A stretch of 64,000 nucleotides of DNA, from the NCBI GenBank assembly GCA_030429545.1, contig JAUIFF010000007.1:310001-374000 (forward strand). The letters run 5' to 3'. Positions 1-8,340 of the stretch are shown here, piece by piece. The notes beneath the pieces were generated by a model, which was not told the origin of the DNA, did no database searches, and saw only the letters and a list, made by a program, of their open reading frames with translations. The translations under genes were made by a program, and so were the position numbers. The DNA comes from Polyangia bacterium (GTDB lineage Bacteria; Myxococcota_A; Polyangia; Nannocystales; Nannocystaceae). Positions within the stretch are counted from its first letter, which is position 1; each line of letters opens with the position of its first letter.

Positions 1-204
1 CGAAAGCTGGTCGCCCCCGCGGTACGTTTGGAACACCACCACCCCATCCGGAGCAACCGTGGTGAATGCAGGCTCGAACGTCCGCCAGCGGTCGGAATAC
101 TCGCACTCATCCGGGCTACAGGCCTGGGCTGTGTCCACAGGCACAAGCAGCAACATGCTGCCGGTCAAGCTGCCAGCGACAAGGGTGGTCAATAAAAGGC
201 GCAC
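1..204 (-). CDS. Secreted protein, 5' end only (runs off window)
   Basis: From a GTG at 204-202 the frame stays open for 68 codons to the window edge. It begins with a long hydrophobic leader (RLLLTTLVAGSLTGS...LLLVPV) ending in DTAQA, a good signal-peptidase site, and the mature part starts CSPDECEYSD. Codons are strongly G/C-ending, like real genes here. No family is recognisable from the 40 mature residues visible. It is transcribed away from ybiT's 3' end in the same direction (51 bases downstream), so it could be its downstream neighbour. I see no strong ribosome site, so the start is provisional; the rest of the gene is outside the window. Confidence 0.6.
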   Translation of the reverse strand, partial: MRLLLTTLVAGSLTGSMLLLVPVDTAQACSPDECEYSDRWRTFEPAFTTVAPDGVVVFQTYRGGDQLS

Positions 205-255
205 AACCAGGAGTGTACCAAGGTGAACACCGTTGCCCGCAGCCCGATTGTCGAG

Positions 256-1860
256 CTATTTGGCCAGCTTGCCGGTCTTGTCGAGGAACTCGTCGTATGT
301 CCCCGGGAACATGTCGTAGCCCCGCTCGCCCTTGAGTTCGAGAACGTGGGTGGCGACTTCGTTGATCAGCGCCTGGTCGTGGGACACGAACATCATGGTT
401 CCCTCGTAGCGTTGCAACGCTTCGGTCAGGGCGCGAATCGACTCTAAGTCGAGGTGGTTGGTCGGTTCGTCGAGCAACAGCAAGTTGTCTTTGGTGAGCG
501 TCAGCTTGGCCATCAACAGGCGCACGGTCTCACCACCGCTGAGGGCCTTGACCGGCTTTTCGGCATCGGCGGCGGGAAACAGCATGCGCCCGAGCAGCCC
601 GCGGATCTCCTCGACCGAAGCCTTGCTGTCCCACTGGGCCAGCCAATCAAACGCAGTCTTGCCCTCGTGATCACCTAGGCCGTCCTCGTGCTCCTGCGGC
701 ATGTAGCCCACGCTGACCTCGTGGCCGAGTTGGAACTTGCCGCGCGAGGGCTCGTGGACCCCGGCAAGGCACTTGAGCAGGGTCGACTTGCCAATACCAT
801 TGGGGCCGACCACGGCAACCTTGTCGCCGCGCTGCAGCGTGAAGTTGAGGCCCTTGAGCACGTGATTGTCGTCGAACGACTTGGACAAATGCTCGACCCG
901 CAACACCAACTTGCCGCTTTTGACCCGCTGGTCAAACCGGATAAACGGCCGCTGAATGTTGGAGCGCTTGAGGTCGACCAGATTGATCTTGGAGATCTGC
1001 CGCCGCCGCGACTGCGCCTGGCTGGCTTTCTTTGCATTTGCACCGAACCGCTGGATGAAGTCCTTGAGCTCGGAGATTTTCTTTTGCTTGCTGGCGTTGT
1101 GCTTCTCGGCCGAGATCCGGTATTTGATCTTCTGCCGCAGCATCTCGTCGTAGCCACCGTGGTAGATAATGATGTTCTCGTAGTCGACGTCGGCTGTGTG
1201 GGTGCAAACCTCATTGAGGAAGTGACGATCGTGGCTGATCACCACCAACACCCCGGTGTAGTTGAGCAAAAAGCTCTCGAGCCACCGGATCGAATCGAGG
1301 TCGAGGTGGTTGGTGGGCTCGTCGAGCAACAGGATGTCCGGGTTGCCAAACAGCGCCTGGGCGACCAACACCCGCAACCGCATCCCACCGGTGAGGACCT
1401 TGAGTGGCTGCTCGTGAAACTCCTTGGCGATGCCCAGGCCCTCGAGTAGCTGCTCGGACTCGTGCTCGGCCTCGTAGCCATTTTCCTCGGCGATCACACC
1501 TTCGAGTTCGCCGAGTCGCATCCCGATCTCGTCGGTCATGTCCTCGACCTGCAAAAGCTCCTCTTTTTCACTCATCGCCTTCCACAACTTGTCGTTGCCC
1601 ATAATGACGATGTCGCGGATTCGGTCGTCGGCGTGGCGGCTGTGGTCCTGGTGCAGCATGCTCATGCGGCTGCGTGGCGAACGGCTCACCGCGCCGGTAT
1701 CGGGCTCCAAAATGCCCGACAGAATCTTCATAAATGTCGATTTTCCGGCCCCGTTGGCACCTGTGAGCCCGTAGCGGTTGCCAGGATCAAACGTCGTGGT
1801 GACGTTGTCGAACAGGATCTTTCCACCGTAGGCTTTTGTAACTTCGGAGACGGTTAGCAT
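256..1860 (-). CDS. ybiT: ABC-F family ATPase YbiT
   Basis: 534-residue soluble ABC-F protein, the usual length for YbiT (about 530). Two ATPase domains in tandem: Walker A GANGAGKS at residues 34-41 and GPNGIGKS near 360; both Walker B segments read LLLDEPTNHLDL; second signature LSGGE, first signature the looser LTGGM, as in YbiT where the first signature is also degenerate. There are no membrane segments. The inter-domain linker (P-site interaction motif region) is charged and helical, around residues 245-310. ABC-F proteins bind the ribosomal E site and act on translation; the exact YbiT role is less defined. Closest known relative by eye is E. coli YbiT over the full length. One TGYANNTRCA palindrome (1033-1042) lies in the linker. 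ATG at 1860 is well placed, back to back with the next gene's leader. Confidence 0.95.
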   Translation of the reverse strand: MLTVSEVTKAYGGKILFDNVTTTFDPGNRYGLTGANGAGKSTFMKILSGILEPDTGAVSRSPRSRMSMLHQDHSRHADDRIRDIVIMGNDKLWKAMSEKEELLQVEDMTDEIGMRLGELEGVIAEENGYEAEHESEQLLEGLGIAKEFHEQPLKVLTGGMRLRVLVAQALFGNPDILLLDEPTNHLDLDSIRWLESFLLNYTGVLVVISHDRHFLNEVCTHTADVDYENIIIYHGGYDEMLRQKIKYRISAEKHNASKQKKISELKDFIQRFGANAKKASQAQSRRRQISKINLVDLKRSNIQRPFIRFDQRVKSGKLVLRVEHLSKSFDDNHVLKGLNFTLQRGDKVAVVGPNGIGKSTLLKCLAGVHEPSRGKFQLGHEVSVGYMPQEHEDGLGDHEGKTAFDWLAQWDSKASVEEIRGLLGRMLFPAADAEKPVKALSGGETVRLLMAKLTLTKDNLLLLDEPTNHLDLESIRALTEALQRYEGTMMFVSHDQALINEVATHVLELKGERGYDMFPGTYDEFLDKTGKLAK

Positions 1861-1963
1861 GTTGGATGTGCCCTTCGAGCCGGCTTGGGTCGCCCGCCGA
1901 ACGTGGGGGCAACATTCACAGCCGGGTTGTCGGATATGCGGGGCTGTTGTTAACGTGCAGGCT

Positions 1964-2587
1964 GTGACCGGGCAAGCTCGTCAATGGATCACCGTGAGCA
2001 TGCTCGCAGGTTTTGCGTGGTGGACTCCTCACATCGCACAGGCATGCTCATGCGCGGGCCGGCAACTTCCCTCCGAGGCAGCACGTCAGGCCGACGCGAT
2101 TTTTGAAGGCCGCGTGGTCGCGGCACCGGCCCGGCGTACCGGGACCTACAACGAAGTTGCAACCTACGAGTTTTCGGTGACGCGCCAGTGGAAAGGCGAC
2201 GTCGGCCAACGCGTGCGCATCAAGACCGCCAAGAGTTCCGCGGCCTGCGGGCGGCGCTACTACTCAGGCGAGGTCTACCTTGTGTACGCCAGTCGTGGTG
2301 AGGACGATGGCTTACGCGACAACCTGTGCTCGAGGACACGTGAGTCGCGTGCCGCTGCCGAAGACTTTGCCAGATTGGGACCCGGCAAGGAACCACTTCG
2401 CGGCAAGATGCAGTCGTCGGCCCAGGCCCTTGAACCCCCGCGAATTCCCGCACCACCGCCCGATATGAGTGGTCTCGGCAACCAGGGCAAGGGCTGCCGC
2501 GTCGCCACCGGCGACCCGGGGTTGCCCACGTTGCTCGGACTGCTGCTCGCCACGATTCGCCGCCGCCGAGTCAGAAAGTATATGTAG
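1964..2587 (+). CDS. Secreted NTR/TIMP-like protein with MYXO-CTERM-type tail
   Basis: Signal peptide (MLAGFAWWTPHIAQA) followed directly by a Cys-rich start CSCAG, as in TIMP/netrin-like (NTR) folds whose N-terminal Cys is exposed after cleavage. The body has the matching pattern: ADAIFEGRVV strand, EFSVTRQWKGDV strand, later paired Cys (AACGRR, DNLCSR). The C-terminus is a proline-rich spacer, then GKGCR, a hydrophobic stretch LPTLLGLLLAT and RRRRVRK: a small MYXO-CTERM-like sorting tail (Cys, membrane helix, Arg cluster), known in myxobacteria to be processed for surface anchoring. Starts at GTG 1964 or GTG 1994 are likely; the frame is open to ATG 1859 but the extra 35 residues do not look like protein. 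Function as a protease inhibitor is only a fold-based guess. Confidence 0.75.
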   Translation: MTGQARQWITVSMLAGFAWWTPHIAQACSCAGRQLPSEAARQADAIFEGRVVAAPARRTGTYNEVATYEFSVTRQWKGDVGQRVRIKTAKSSAACGRRYYSGEVYLVYASRGEDDGLRDNLCSRTRESRAAAEDFARLGPGKEPLRGKMQSSAQALEPPRIPAPPPDMSGLGNQGKGCRVATGDPGLPTLLGLLLATIRRRRVRKYM

Positions 2588-2589
2588 AC

Positions 2590-4401
2590 TCAACTTGTTT
2601 CGGGGTAACGGGCACGGTTGAGCCGCGGCAGCGTGACACGGTTGCCGAAGTGTTGACGCAACTCGTCGGCCAGCATGTGTAGGCGACTGTCGAACCACTG
2701 GCCACGGGCTCGAATCGCAACATGACCAACGTGGGCGCGCGCCACCCCGAGCAGCAGCCGGCGATAGTGCTCGAACAACTCGTCGTTGCCCATGGCGATC
2801 AACTCCTGAAACGCCGCGCTGGTGCGAACCTCTAGTTCGACGTTGCTGGTCCCGCGCAGGGAAAACACCAGGGTGCGTTTGTGAAAACACAGCTCGACCG
2901 ACCGCGGGCCCTGGGCCCCGGCCACCACATCCCACCAAAACCCGAGCTCGAAGTCTTCGAGGCTCTCGAGCGGCATCGTCAGTGACAGCGTATCGAGCCG
3001 CTCCATGAGCGGCGTATCGAGCAACCACGCACAATCGACCCGGGCACGACTCGATGTGACATGTAGCTCCAACTCGCGCAGACCCGTGAGCACGCTGTTT
3101 TCGCTGACAACAGTCACCCGGCGCGGCGGGCAGCGGGCGAGCCGAACCTCGACCCGCTCGATCTGGGGTAACTGCGTATGTTGTAGGCACAACGAATGCA
3201 ATGTCTGATAGGACAGGCTCAAAACCCGAAGTGCCCGCATCCCGGGATCGACGATCAACTCGACGAGGTCGGTATGCAACCGCTCGACCGTCGCCCACAT
3301 CGGCGAGCCGATGGTGGCCTTCGCCGGCTCGCGCAGCGTCCGACACGAAAACAAAAACCCGCGGCGAAACTCGGCACCATCGACCGCGTGCACCAACGGG
3401 CCCAGCCACGCGTCGTAGTGCCACCGCAGCAGGTCCCGCTCGGCCTTCGACAGCCGGTGGGGCGCCGTCGAATCGAGCTGCAGCACAATAAAATCCCCGC
3501 GGGGGTCGTTTTGTTCACACAGGTAATCGGCCAATCGGCGGCGGGTTGCCAAGTCGTCGGGCGCCTGGGCAATCCGGGCCAGTAGCTGCTGCGAGTACGC
3601 AGTTTGCGGCGCCGGTTTTCGCCGGTTGTCCCGGGCGATCAACTCGTCGCGGACAACCTCGCCAAGCCGCATAAACGCGACCTGGGTGAGCCGCTCTTCG
3701 TTGTCAATGATGATCTTTGGCGCCGCGAGTTCCATCAGCCGAGCGAGCCGATTGCAGCGGTTGACAAACCCCATGTAGCGACTGTCCTGGGGGTCGCGCC
3801 GAGTCGTCCGCCAGTCCGACGGTGTCACCGGAATTCGGTGTATGAGCAAATGATCCTGGCCGAGCTCCGCCAAGCGTTCGGCGATGTAGCGATTGCCCCG
3901 GTGCTGGCGGGCCTCTTCGGCATCGTCCTCGAACACGTAGTAGCCCTCGGCCCGGCGCCGGGCATAGACCACCGAACCATCGCGGCCGAGGTTGGCCTGA
4001 AACCGCATAACTGCCACGAGGTCGTCGACCGAGCACCCGAGCACCTCGGCGATGGTCGGCGCAACGATCGGGTGGATAAGCGGCACGCCGCAAGCGATAT
4101 AGCCCCAGCGTTGCCCACGAACCTCTTTGCGGCCACACAGCACACCGCAGCGGTCACAGATTTGCCCGCTGTGCTGTACGGCACTCAAACGCCCGCATAT
4201 ACAACTATAGTCGGCAATCGGGCCAAACACCCGGGCACAGTGAATGCCGCGACACTCCGGTTTTTTGGTCCGTTGATTGTACCCCTCGGGCGTGGTCACC
4301 TGGCCACTGGCGAAGCCCTCAACCGCTGCTGCTGCTGCGAGCACGACATCTGGGTCGTCGCTCAAAAAAAATGCCGGCAGAACTTCGTTGGCTGAGGGCA
4401 C
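2590..4401 (-). CDS. RNA polymerase beta-prime N-terminal-domain paralogue fused to TIGR02996 repeat-companion domain
   Basis: 603 residues. Residues 20-115 match the beta-prime (RpoC) N-terminus: RTKKPECRGIHCARVFGP then a zinc site C67-x-C69 ... C82-xx-C85, the same spacing as E. coli RpoC C70/C72/C85/C88. Residues 185-250 match a later RpoC block: IPVTPSDWR, then FVNRCNRLARLMELAAPKII and NEERLTQVAF, parallel to RpoC's NRNNRLKRLLDLAAP...NEKRMLQ. The protein stops being RpoC before the catalytic NADFDGD region, so it cannot polymerise. Residues 268-312 are a TIGR02996 domain (RIAQAPDD...RRLADYLCEQNDPRGDFIVLQLD), common in myxobacteria before leucine-rich repeats; the remaining 290 residues are Leu-rich strands without clear repeats. 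No signal peptide, so cytoplasmic. Role unknown; a decoy, clamp-binding or phage-defence role are all speculation. It is convergent with the gene ending at 2587, two bases away. Confidence 0.9.
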   Translation of the reverse strand: MPSANEVLPAFFLSDDPDVVLAAAAAVEGFASGQVTTPEGYNQRTKKPECRGIHCARVFGPIADYSCICGRLSAVQHSGQICDRCGVLCGRKEVRGQRWGYIACGVPLIHPIVAPTIAEVLGCSVDDLVAVMRFQANLGRDGSVVYARRRAEGYYVFEDDAEEARQHRGNRYIAERLAELGQDHLLIHRIPVTPSDWRTTRRDPQDSRYMGFVNRCNRLARLMELAAPKIIIDNEERLTQVAFMRLGEVVRDELIARDNRRKPAPQTAYSQQLLARIAQAPDDLATRRRLADYLCEQNDPRGDFIVLQLDSTAPHRLSKAERDLLRWHYDAWLGPLVHAVDGAEFRRGFLFSCRTLREPAKATIGSPMWATVERLHTDLVELIVDPGMRALRVLSLSYQTLHSLCLQHTQLPQIERVEVRLARCPPRRVTVVSENSVLTGLRELELHVTSSRARVDCAWLLDTPLMERLDTLSLTMPLESLEDFELGFWWDVVAGAQGPRSVELCFHKRTLVFSLRGTSNVELEVRTSAAFQELIAMGNDELFEHYRRLLLGVARAHVGHVAIRARGQWFDSRLHMLADELRQHFGNRVTLPRLNRARYPETS

Positions 4402-4454
4402 GTGGCGAGGCTAACACGCCGCGACTCGATATTCATGCATCTGCATTCATCGCC
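4402..4454. other. Short intergenic spacer with one TGYANNTRCA palindrome
   Basis: Between two leftward genes. Contains TGCATCTGCA at 4436-4445, embedded in an A/T-rich patch. No terminator hairpin is visible. Confidence 0.5.
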
Positions 4455-4910
4455 TCACGAACCCAACTTCCTGACCAAGCTGCTGTGGGTGTCGTTGAGA
4501 GTGCCTAACACCGCGGAAATCAGTTTGTAGTACTGGTTGGTCCGCGCCTCGTGTTCGCCGAACTGGGTGCGGGCGAGCTCGCGTTCGTTGCGAATTTCCT
4601 GTTGTAGCGATTCGATCTCACGGACCGCTTGCCCAAGCGCATCCCGATCGAGCTTTGTCGGGGGTTTCGACCCGCCTGCGGCGATGCCCGAGGTGATGCG
4701 GTGACACTCGCGCTCGGTGTCGGCCCGCAACTTTGCGGCCCGTTGGTCGATATCTGGAAACTCGTGGCCCGGTTTGTGCTGGGCGCGGGCTTGCTTGGAC
4801 CAGCGCACAACCTCGCGGGCCGAACCGAGCAATGCCCCGACCTGTTTTGCAACCTGTGGCTCGCCGGGTTTTTTGGATGGATTAGCGGGCTTTAGCGATG
4901 TACGACTCAC
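4455..4910 (-). CDS. Hypothetical coiled-coil protein
   Basis: 151 residues from GTG 4910; very polar, no signal peptide or membrane segment. N-terminus Lys/Pro-rich (LKPANPSKKPGEPQ), then a helical region rich in Arg, Gln and Glu; residues about 95-135 (AVREIESLQQEIRNERELAR) have heptad character typical of a coiled coil. The frame is open further up to ATG 5027, but codons between 5027 and 4910 end mostly in A/T and carry a near-palindrome TTGTATACACAA (4966-4977), so I prefer the GTG. Not recognised as any family. It lies upstream of the RpoC-like gene in the same direction with a 53-base gap, so the two may be co-transcribed. Confidence 0.6.
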   Translation of the reverse strand: MSRTSLKPANPSKKPGEPQVAKQVGALLGSAREVVRWSKQARAQHKPGHEFPDIDQRAAKLRADTERECHRITSGIAAGGSKPPTKLDRDALGQAVREIESLQQEIRNERELARTQFGEHEARTNQYYKLISAVLGTLNDTHSSLVRKLGS

Positions 4911-5058
4911 CCCGATATCGTGCCACAAAACATCGCAACCGTCATCCAATTCACGCCGAACTTGCTTGTATACACAACAGGAAGTGTCATTACGCCCACC
5001 CAAACCTGACCGTTCATTCATACACATTTGCTCTGTGTTTCGGTGATAAATTCAGGGA

Positions 5059-6051
5059 GTGGACCACAACCGATGGATTTACGCGTGGTTCGTCCTCGCG
5101 CTGTGCGGGTGCACGATGGACAACCCCGCGTTTTTGGAGACCGCCAGCGCCAGTGCCAGTGCCAGTACCACCGGGGATGTCGCCACACAGACCTCCCGCA
5201 CCACAACTAGCGGCGTTTCATCCGAGGGTCCTTCGGGCAGCGAAACCGACGGGTCGACCGATCCGACGGCGCCTACGAGTTCGACCACCATCGCGCCGAC
5301 AACCGCGGACCCGACCGACGACAGCACCCCATCGAGTTCAGGCTCTGAAACGGGCGTACCACTGTGCCCGAGCACCTCGCCGCCGGCCTTCGACATGCAT
5401 TTTTTTGTCAACGAGATGCAGGCCGTCAGCGTATGCGAGTTTGTCCTGATGAACGGCTGGGGACGCGTTGTCGACCTCGACCCCAATGCCAAAACGGTAA
5501 CGATCTCACTGTGCTCAAAAGCCGCCTGTCTCGATCCCCAGGAGGCCTGTGAAAACAATGTATTTACAATAGATTTTGACATGCCACCGGTCGACCTGCC
5601 GTTGTTGTTCCCACAAACAAAACTCGGTCAATGTATCTACTACGAAGTCGAAGCCTGGCGCCCTGCCCCGGATGGCCTGTGCTACGGCACGTCGCTGATT
5701 CTCCGCGACGTCACCCCAAACACGGAAGAGACGTTCTTTGTTGGTGTCAGCGGGCAGGTGCCAGCACCGGTGGGTGCGAGCCCGACAGTCGATGTCAAGA
5801 TGCAAGAGGTGAGTGACTGCGAGTGTGACGGGGCATGTTGCTTGGACTTCCCCGCCACGGCCGGCACCTACGACCTCAGCTTTGGTGGCGCGGGCCTCAA
5901 ACCGCAAACGGTGCTTGCCGAGGGGATGTTGGCCGAGGGCTTGATGCTCGAAGACAAGTCGGTGGCCGTCCGAAATTACGCATCTTCCCTCGATGCACAA
6001 TGCGAGTCGGAGCCGGCGTTTTCCTGGGCGCTCAACCGAACACCCCAATAA
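5059..6051 (+). CDS. Lipoprotein with Ser/Thr-rich linker, unknown function
   Basis: 330 residues from GTG 5059. Short leader ending FVLALCGC, with Cys18 the likely lipidated residue, then about 75 residues of Ser/Thr/Asp/Gly linker (TASASASASTTGD...), a design shared with many lipoproteins of this window. The globular part (residues 100-330) has ten or more Cys, including SVCEF, SLCSKAACLD, GLCYG and DCECDGACC, suggesting a disulphide-bonded outer-surface domain. No named family recognised. A TGTATTTACA palindrome (5559-5568) lies in the coding sequence. The next gene follows after 22 bases in the same direction, so the two may share a transcript. Confidence 0.8.
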   Translation: MDHNRWIYAWFVLALCGCTMDNPAFLETASASASASTTGDVATQTSRTTTSGVSSEGPSGSETDGSTDPTAPTSSTTIAPTTADPTDDSTPSSSGSETGVPLCPSTSPPAFDMHFFVNEMQAVSVCEFVLMNGWGRVVDLDPNAKTVTISLCSKAACLDPQEACENNVFTIDFDMPPVDLPLLFPQTKLGQCIYYEVEAWRPAPDGLCYGTSLILRDVTPNTEETFFVGVSGQVPAPVGASPTVDVKMQEVSDCECDGACCLDFPATAGTYDLSFGGAGLKPQTVLAEGMLAEGLMLEDKSVAVRNYASSLDAQCESEPAFSWALNRTPQ

Positions 6052-6073
6052 GGGCTGCTATGCTTGTCGCTCG

Positions 6074-6496
6074 ATGCCCGAGCAACAGCCCTTCACTGGC
6101 GATACGACAACATCCCAGACGCGCACCCTCGCAATCTTCTACCTGGCCTGTGGGCTAGCAGTTGCGGCGTTCATGCTCGTCGTGTTTCACGACCTCGATC
6201 CTCGCTACGATACCCCAGCGGCGCTTTGCCTGGGTATCAGCTGGTTGGCAGCAAGCGTCGGCGTTATCGCAAGCCTGCGCTTGGCTGCCCGCGGCGACAA
6301 CGTTCGCGGTGTCCATCGAGCTGCGGTGCTAATTGTGGGCCATGTCGGCTTCTATAACTGGCTCGATGCCGATTTCGGAGGTGCCCCCACGGCTGCGATC
6401 GCCCTCGCCTGGCTCGCTGTGATTGGTGTGATTGTCGTCGAGGCTGCCAACGTCATCAGCCGCCGAAAAAAGCCAACTGAGATACACGACCTCTGA
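6074..6496 (+). CDS. Small four-helix integral membrane protein
   Basis: 140 residues from ATG 6074. Four hydrophobic segments: about 17-37 (LAIFYLACGLAVAAFMLVVF), 48-68, 82-100 and 108-128, with a short polar N-terminus and a basic C-terminal RRKKP tail that should be cytoplasmic. No charged or catalytic motif stands out and no family is recognised. It lies 22 bases downstream of a lipoprotein gene and ends just before a strong bidirectional terminator, so it is probably the last gene of that unit. An upstream in-frame ATG at 5993 exists but overlaps the preceding gene and has poor composition. Confidence 0.75.
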   Translation: MPEQQPFTGDTTTSQTRTLAIFYLACGLAVAAFMLVVFHDLDPRYDTPAALCLGISWLAASVGVIASLRLAARGDNVRGVHRAAVLIVGHVGFYNWLDADFGGAPTAAIALAWLAVIGVIVVEAANVISRRKKPTEIHDL

Positions 6497-6514
6497 CGCG
6501 ACCGACATCCCAAC

Positions 6515-6547
6515 AAAAAACCTGCCGAGCAGCCACTCGGCAGGTTT
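6515..6547. terminator. Bidirectional intrinsic terminator
   Basis: Arms CCTGCCGAG (6521-6529) and CTCGGCAGG (6536-6544) pair perfectly around a six-base loop. A run of six A precedes and TTT follows, so it can stop transcription from both converging genes, best for the leftward VWA gene. Confidence 0.85.
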
Positions 6548-6561
6548 CGCATGACCGCGAC

Positions 6562-8340
6562 TTATCCGGGCATCGGCAAGCAGGCATACTCCATACCGAT
6601 ATCGGCCTCAAAGTCTCCCTGTACCAAATCACAGGCTTCCGGACACAGGTAAATTGTGTCCCCTAAAATATAGAAGCTGTTGGGCCCACACTGATCCACG
6701 TTTTCAACCTGGGTAAATGGAATCGGGTCGCCCATACCCATCGGTGTGTAGAAAATATCGATCGAGGACAGGTCAATCTCCTGATCGTCGGGTGGAACCG
6801 GAACCGCGAACTCACAGGCGACAGAAGAGCCCTCAATCACGCCCTGCGCGATGGCCTGGAACACGGCATCGTACGAACTGGTATCACACAACGGGAACCG
6901 CAGCGCCTCGGTCAAAATACTCAATCCCTGGTGCCCCGTACCATTGTCGGCGGCACTCGGGCACTCGCCGGTAATAATCGGGTCTGTATGGGGGTAGGGC
7001 TCTGTTTGCGGGTTGTTGTAGGCCATACCAACGATCGAGTAGTACGCGTAGTTGCGATCTTCGGCCGTGCCAAAATGCTCTGGGGACAGGTTGAGCAACG
7101 CCTGGTCAAAGTTTTGGGCGGAGGCGTGTCCGTCGTTGACATTGTCGTTGTCGTCGTATCCCGAGCAGTTAATGCCGTCGTCGCTGATACCGATGAACGT
7201 CTTGAACGCCTCGGGCCGCAGCCACTGAGAGTACCCATCTTCGCCAAACTGATCGTTCGCGTTAATCGGGAACTCACTCAACAGTCGACACCAAGCATTG
7301 TGGCTACTAATGGGAATACTGTAGTGATAGAACTTGCCGGGGTTATGCACAGGTTGATTGGGCGGGTTGACACACCCCCCCATCGGGATGCCACTGAGTG
7401 GCGCCTCAATGCAAATGCTCTCCGGCCCGTTCCACTTGCCGTGCTCGCTCACCATAATCACGCGGTAGTCGAGTCCGCTGTCTTCGATGATGGTCGCGAA
7501 GTTGATGTTGATGTTGTCCTGAACACCCTTGATTTCGGCGCCCATACTGCCGGAGTTGTCGATCACGATGATGATGTCGACCGGCTGGACCTCTAGGCTT
7601 GCCTCGAACGACTGGGTGCCGCACGGCGACGGTGGGAACACGCAGGTGTTGGTGCACTCGTCCTCGTTGATGTCGTTTCCGTCGTCGCACTCCTCGCCCT
7701 CGTCGAGCATCCCGTTGCCGCAGGTCTTAAACGTGCAGTCGTTGGTGCACTCGTCGGTGTCGTCCATATCACCGTCGTCACAGGCTTCGCCGGGGCCCTC
7801 AAAGCCATCACCACAGACGTTTAGGGTGCAATCGAGCTTACAGACACCGTTGTTATGGTTGTTTTCGCCGTCGTCGCACTCTTCGCCCGGACCCTTGTCG
7901 TCGTCGCCGCAAACGTTAGCGACGCAGTCGGCAAGGCACGCCGCACCCGAGCCATTGGCGTCGCCATCGTCGCACTCTTCACCCGGATCGACCTGCCCGT
8001 CACCGCAAAACGGCTCGGAGCTTGTCGGGTCCATCGTCGGATCCATCGTCGTCGGACCCGTTGGATCGGTTGGGTCCGTCGGGTCGGAAGTGTCGGTTGC
8101 ATCTGTCGGATTCGAGGTTTCCGACTCCGAACCCGAACCACTCGGCCCCGCCGTGGCATCCGTGTCACTGGCCGAATTTGTACCGCCAGTATCGGTGAGC
8201 GACATCGTCCCGGAAGTGGTTGTATTACCAACTGTTCCACTCGCGCTTTCGCTCTCGCCCCCTGAACCACCACCACAGGCGGTTAGCCCCACGCTCAACA
8301 CACACGTCAAAACCGCCGAAAAATTTCGAACCGTCGTCAT
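6562..8340 (-). CDS. VWA-domain lipoprotein with DUF4215 Cys-rich repeats (paralogue 1)
   Basis: 592 residues. Lipobox LTAC with Cys22, then an acidic Ser/Thr/Asp/Gly/Pro linker to about 110. Residues 112-235 hold four DUF4215/Myxococcus Cys-rich repeats, each opening CGDG or CGNG and containing GEECDDG and a late Cys-x3-Cys. A von Willebrand factor A domain follows: DIIIVIDNSGSM at 255-266 supplies the DxSxS metal site (MIDAS). The C-terminal 150 residues carry more Cys (CDTSSYDAVF, DQCGPN, CLPMPG). A surface adhesin or ligand-binding lipoprotein is the usual reading. A close paralogue lies at 26755-28437, aligning from the Cys repeats to the last residues. The gene ends at a bidirectional terminator. 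Both paralogues share an upstream element (8509-8525 here). Confidence 0.92.
   Translation of the reverse strand: MTTVRNFSAVLTCVLSVGLTACGGGSGGESESASGTVGNTTTSGTMSLTDTGGTNSASDTDATAGPSGSGSESETSNPTDATDTSDPTDPTDPTGPTTMDPTMDPTSSEPFCGDGQVDPGEECDDGDANGSGAACLADCVANVCGDDDKGPGEECDDGENNHNNGVCKLDCTLNVCGDGFEGPGEACDDGDMDDTDECTNDCTFKTCGNGMLDEGEECDDGNDINEDECTNTCVFPPSPCGTQSFEASLEVQPVDIIIVIDNSGSMGAEIKGVQDNININFATIIEDSGLDYRVIMVSEHGKWNGPESICIEAPLSGIPMGGCVNPPNQPVHNPGKFYHYSIPISSHNAWCRLLSEFPINANDQFGEDGYSQWLRPEAFKTFIGISDDGINCSGYDDNDNVNDGHASAQNFDQALLNLSPEHFGTAEDRNYAYYSIVGMAYNNPQTEPYPHTDPIITGECPSAADNGTGHQGLSILTEALRFPLCDTSSYDAVFQAIAQGVIEGSSVACEFAVPVPPDDQEIDLSSIDIFYTPMGMGDPIPFTQVENVDQCGPNSFYILGDTIYLCPEACDLVQGDFEADIGMEYACLPMPG

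Noticed and set aside
688..1449. 253-codon open frame opposite ybiT
   Set aside because: Antisense shadow of a strongly conserved ABC-F gene; high G+C and codon bias keep the opposite frame open.
4966..4977. TTGTATACACAA as a main-class palindrome
   Set aside because: One mismatch to the ten-base consensus; listed as near match only.
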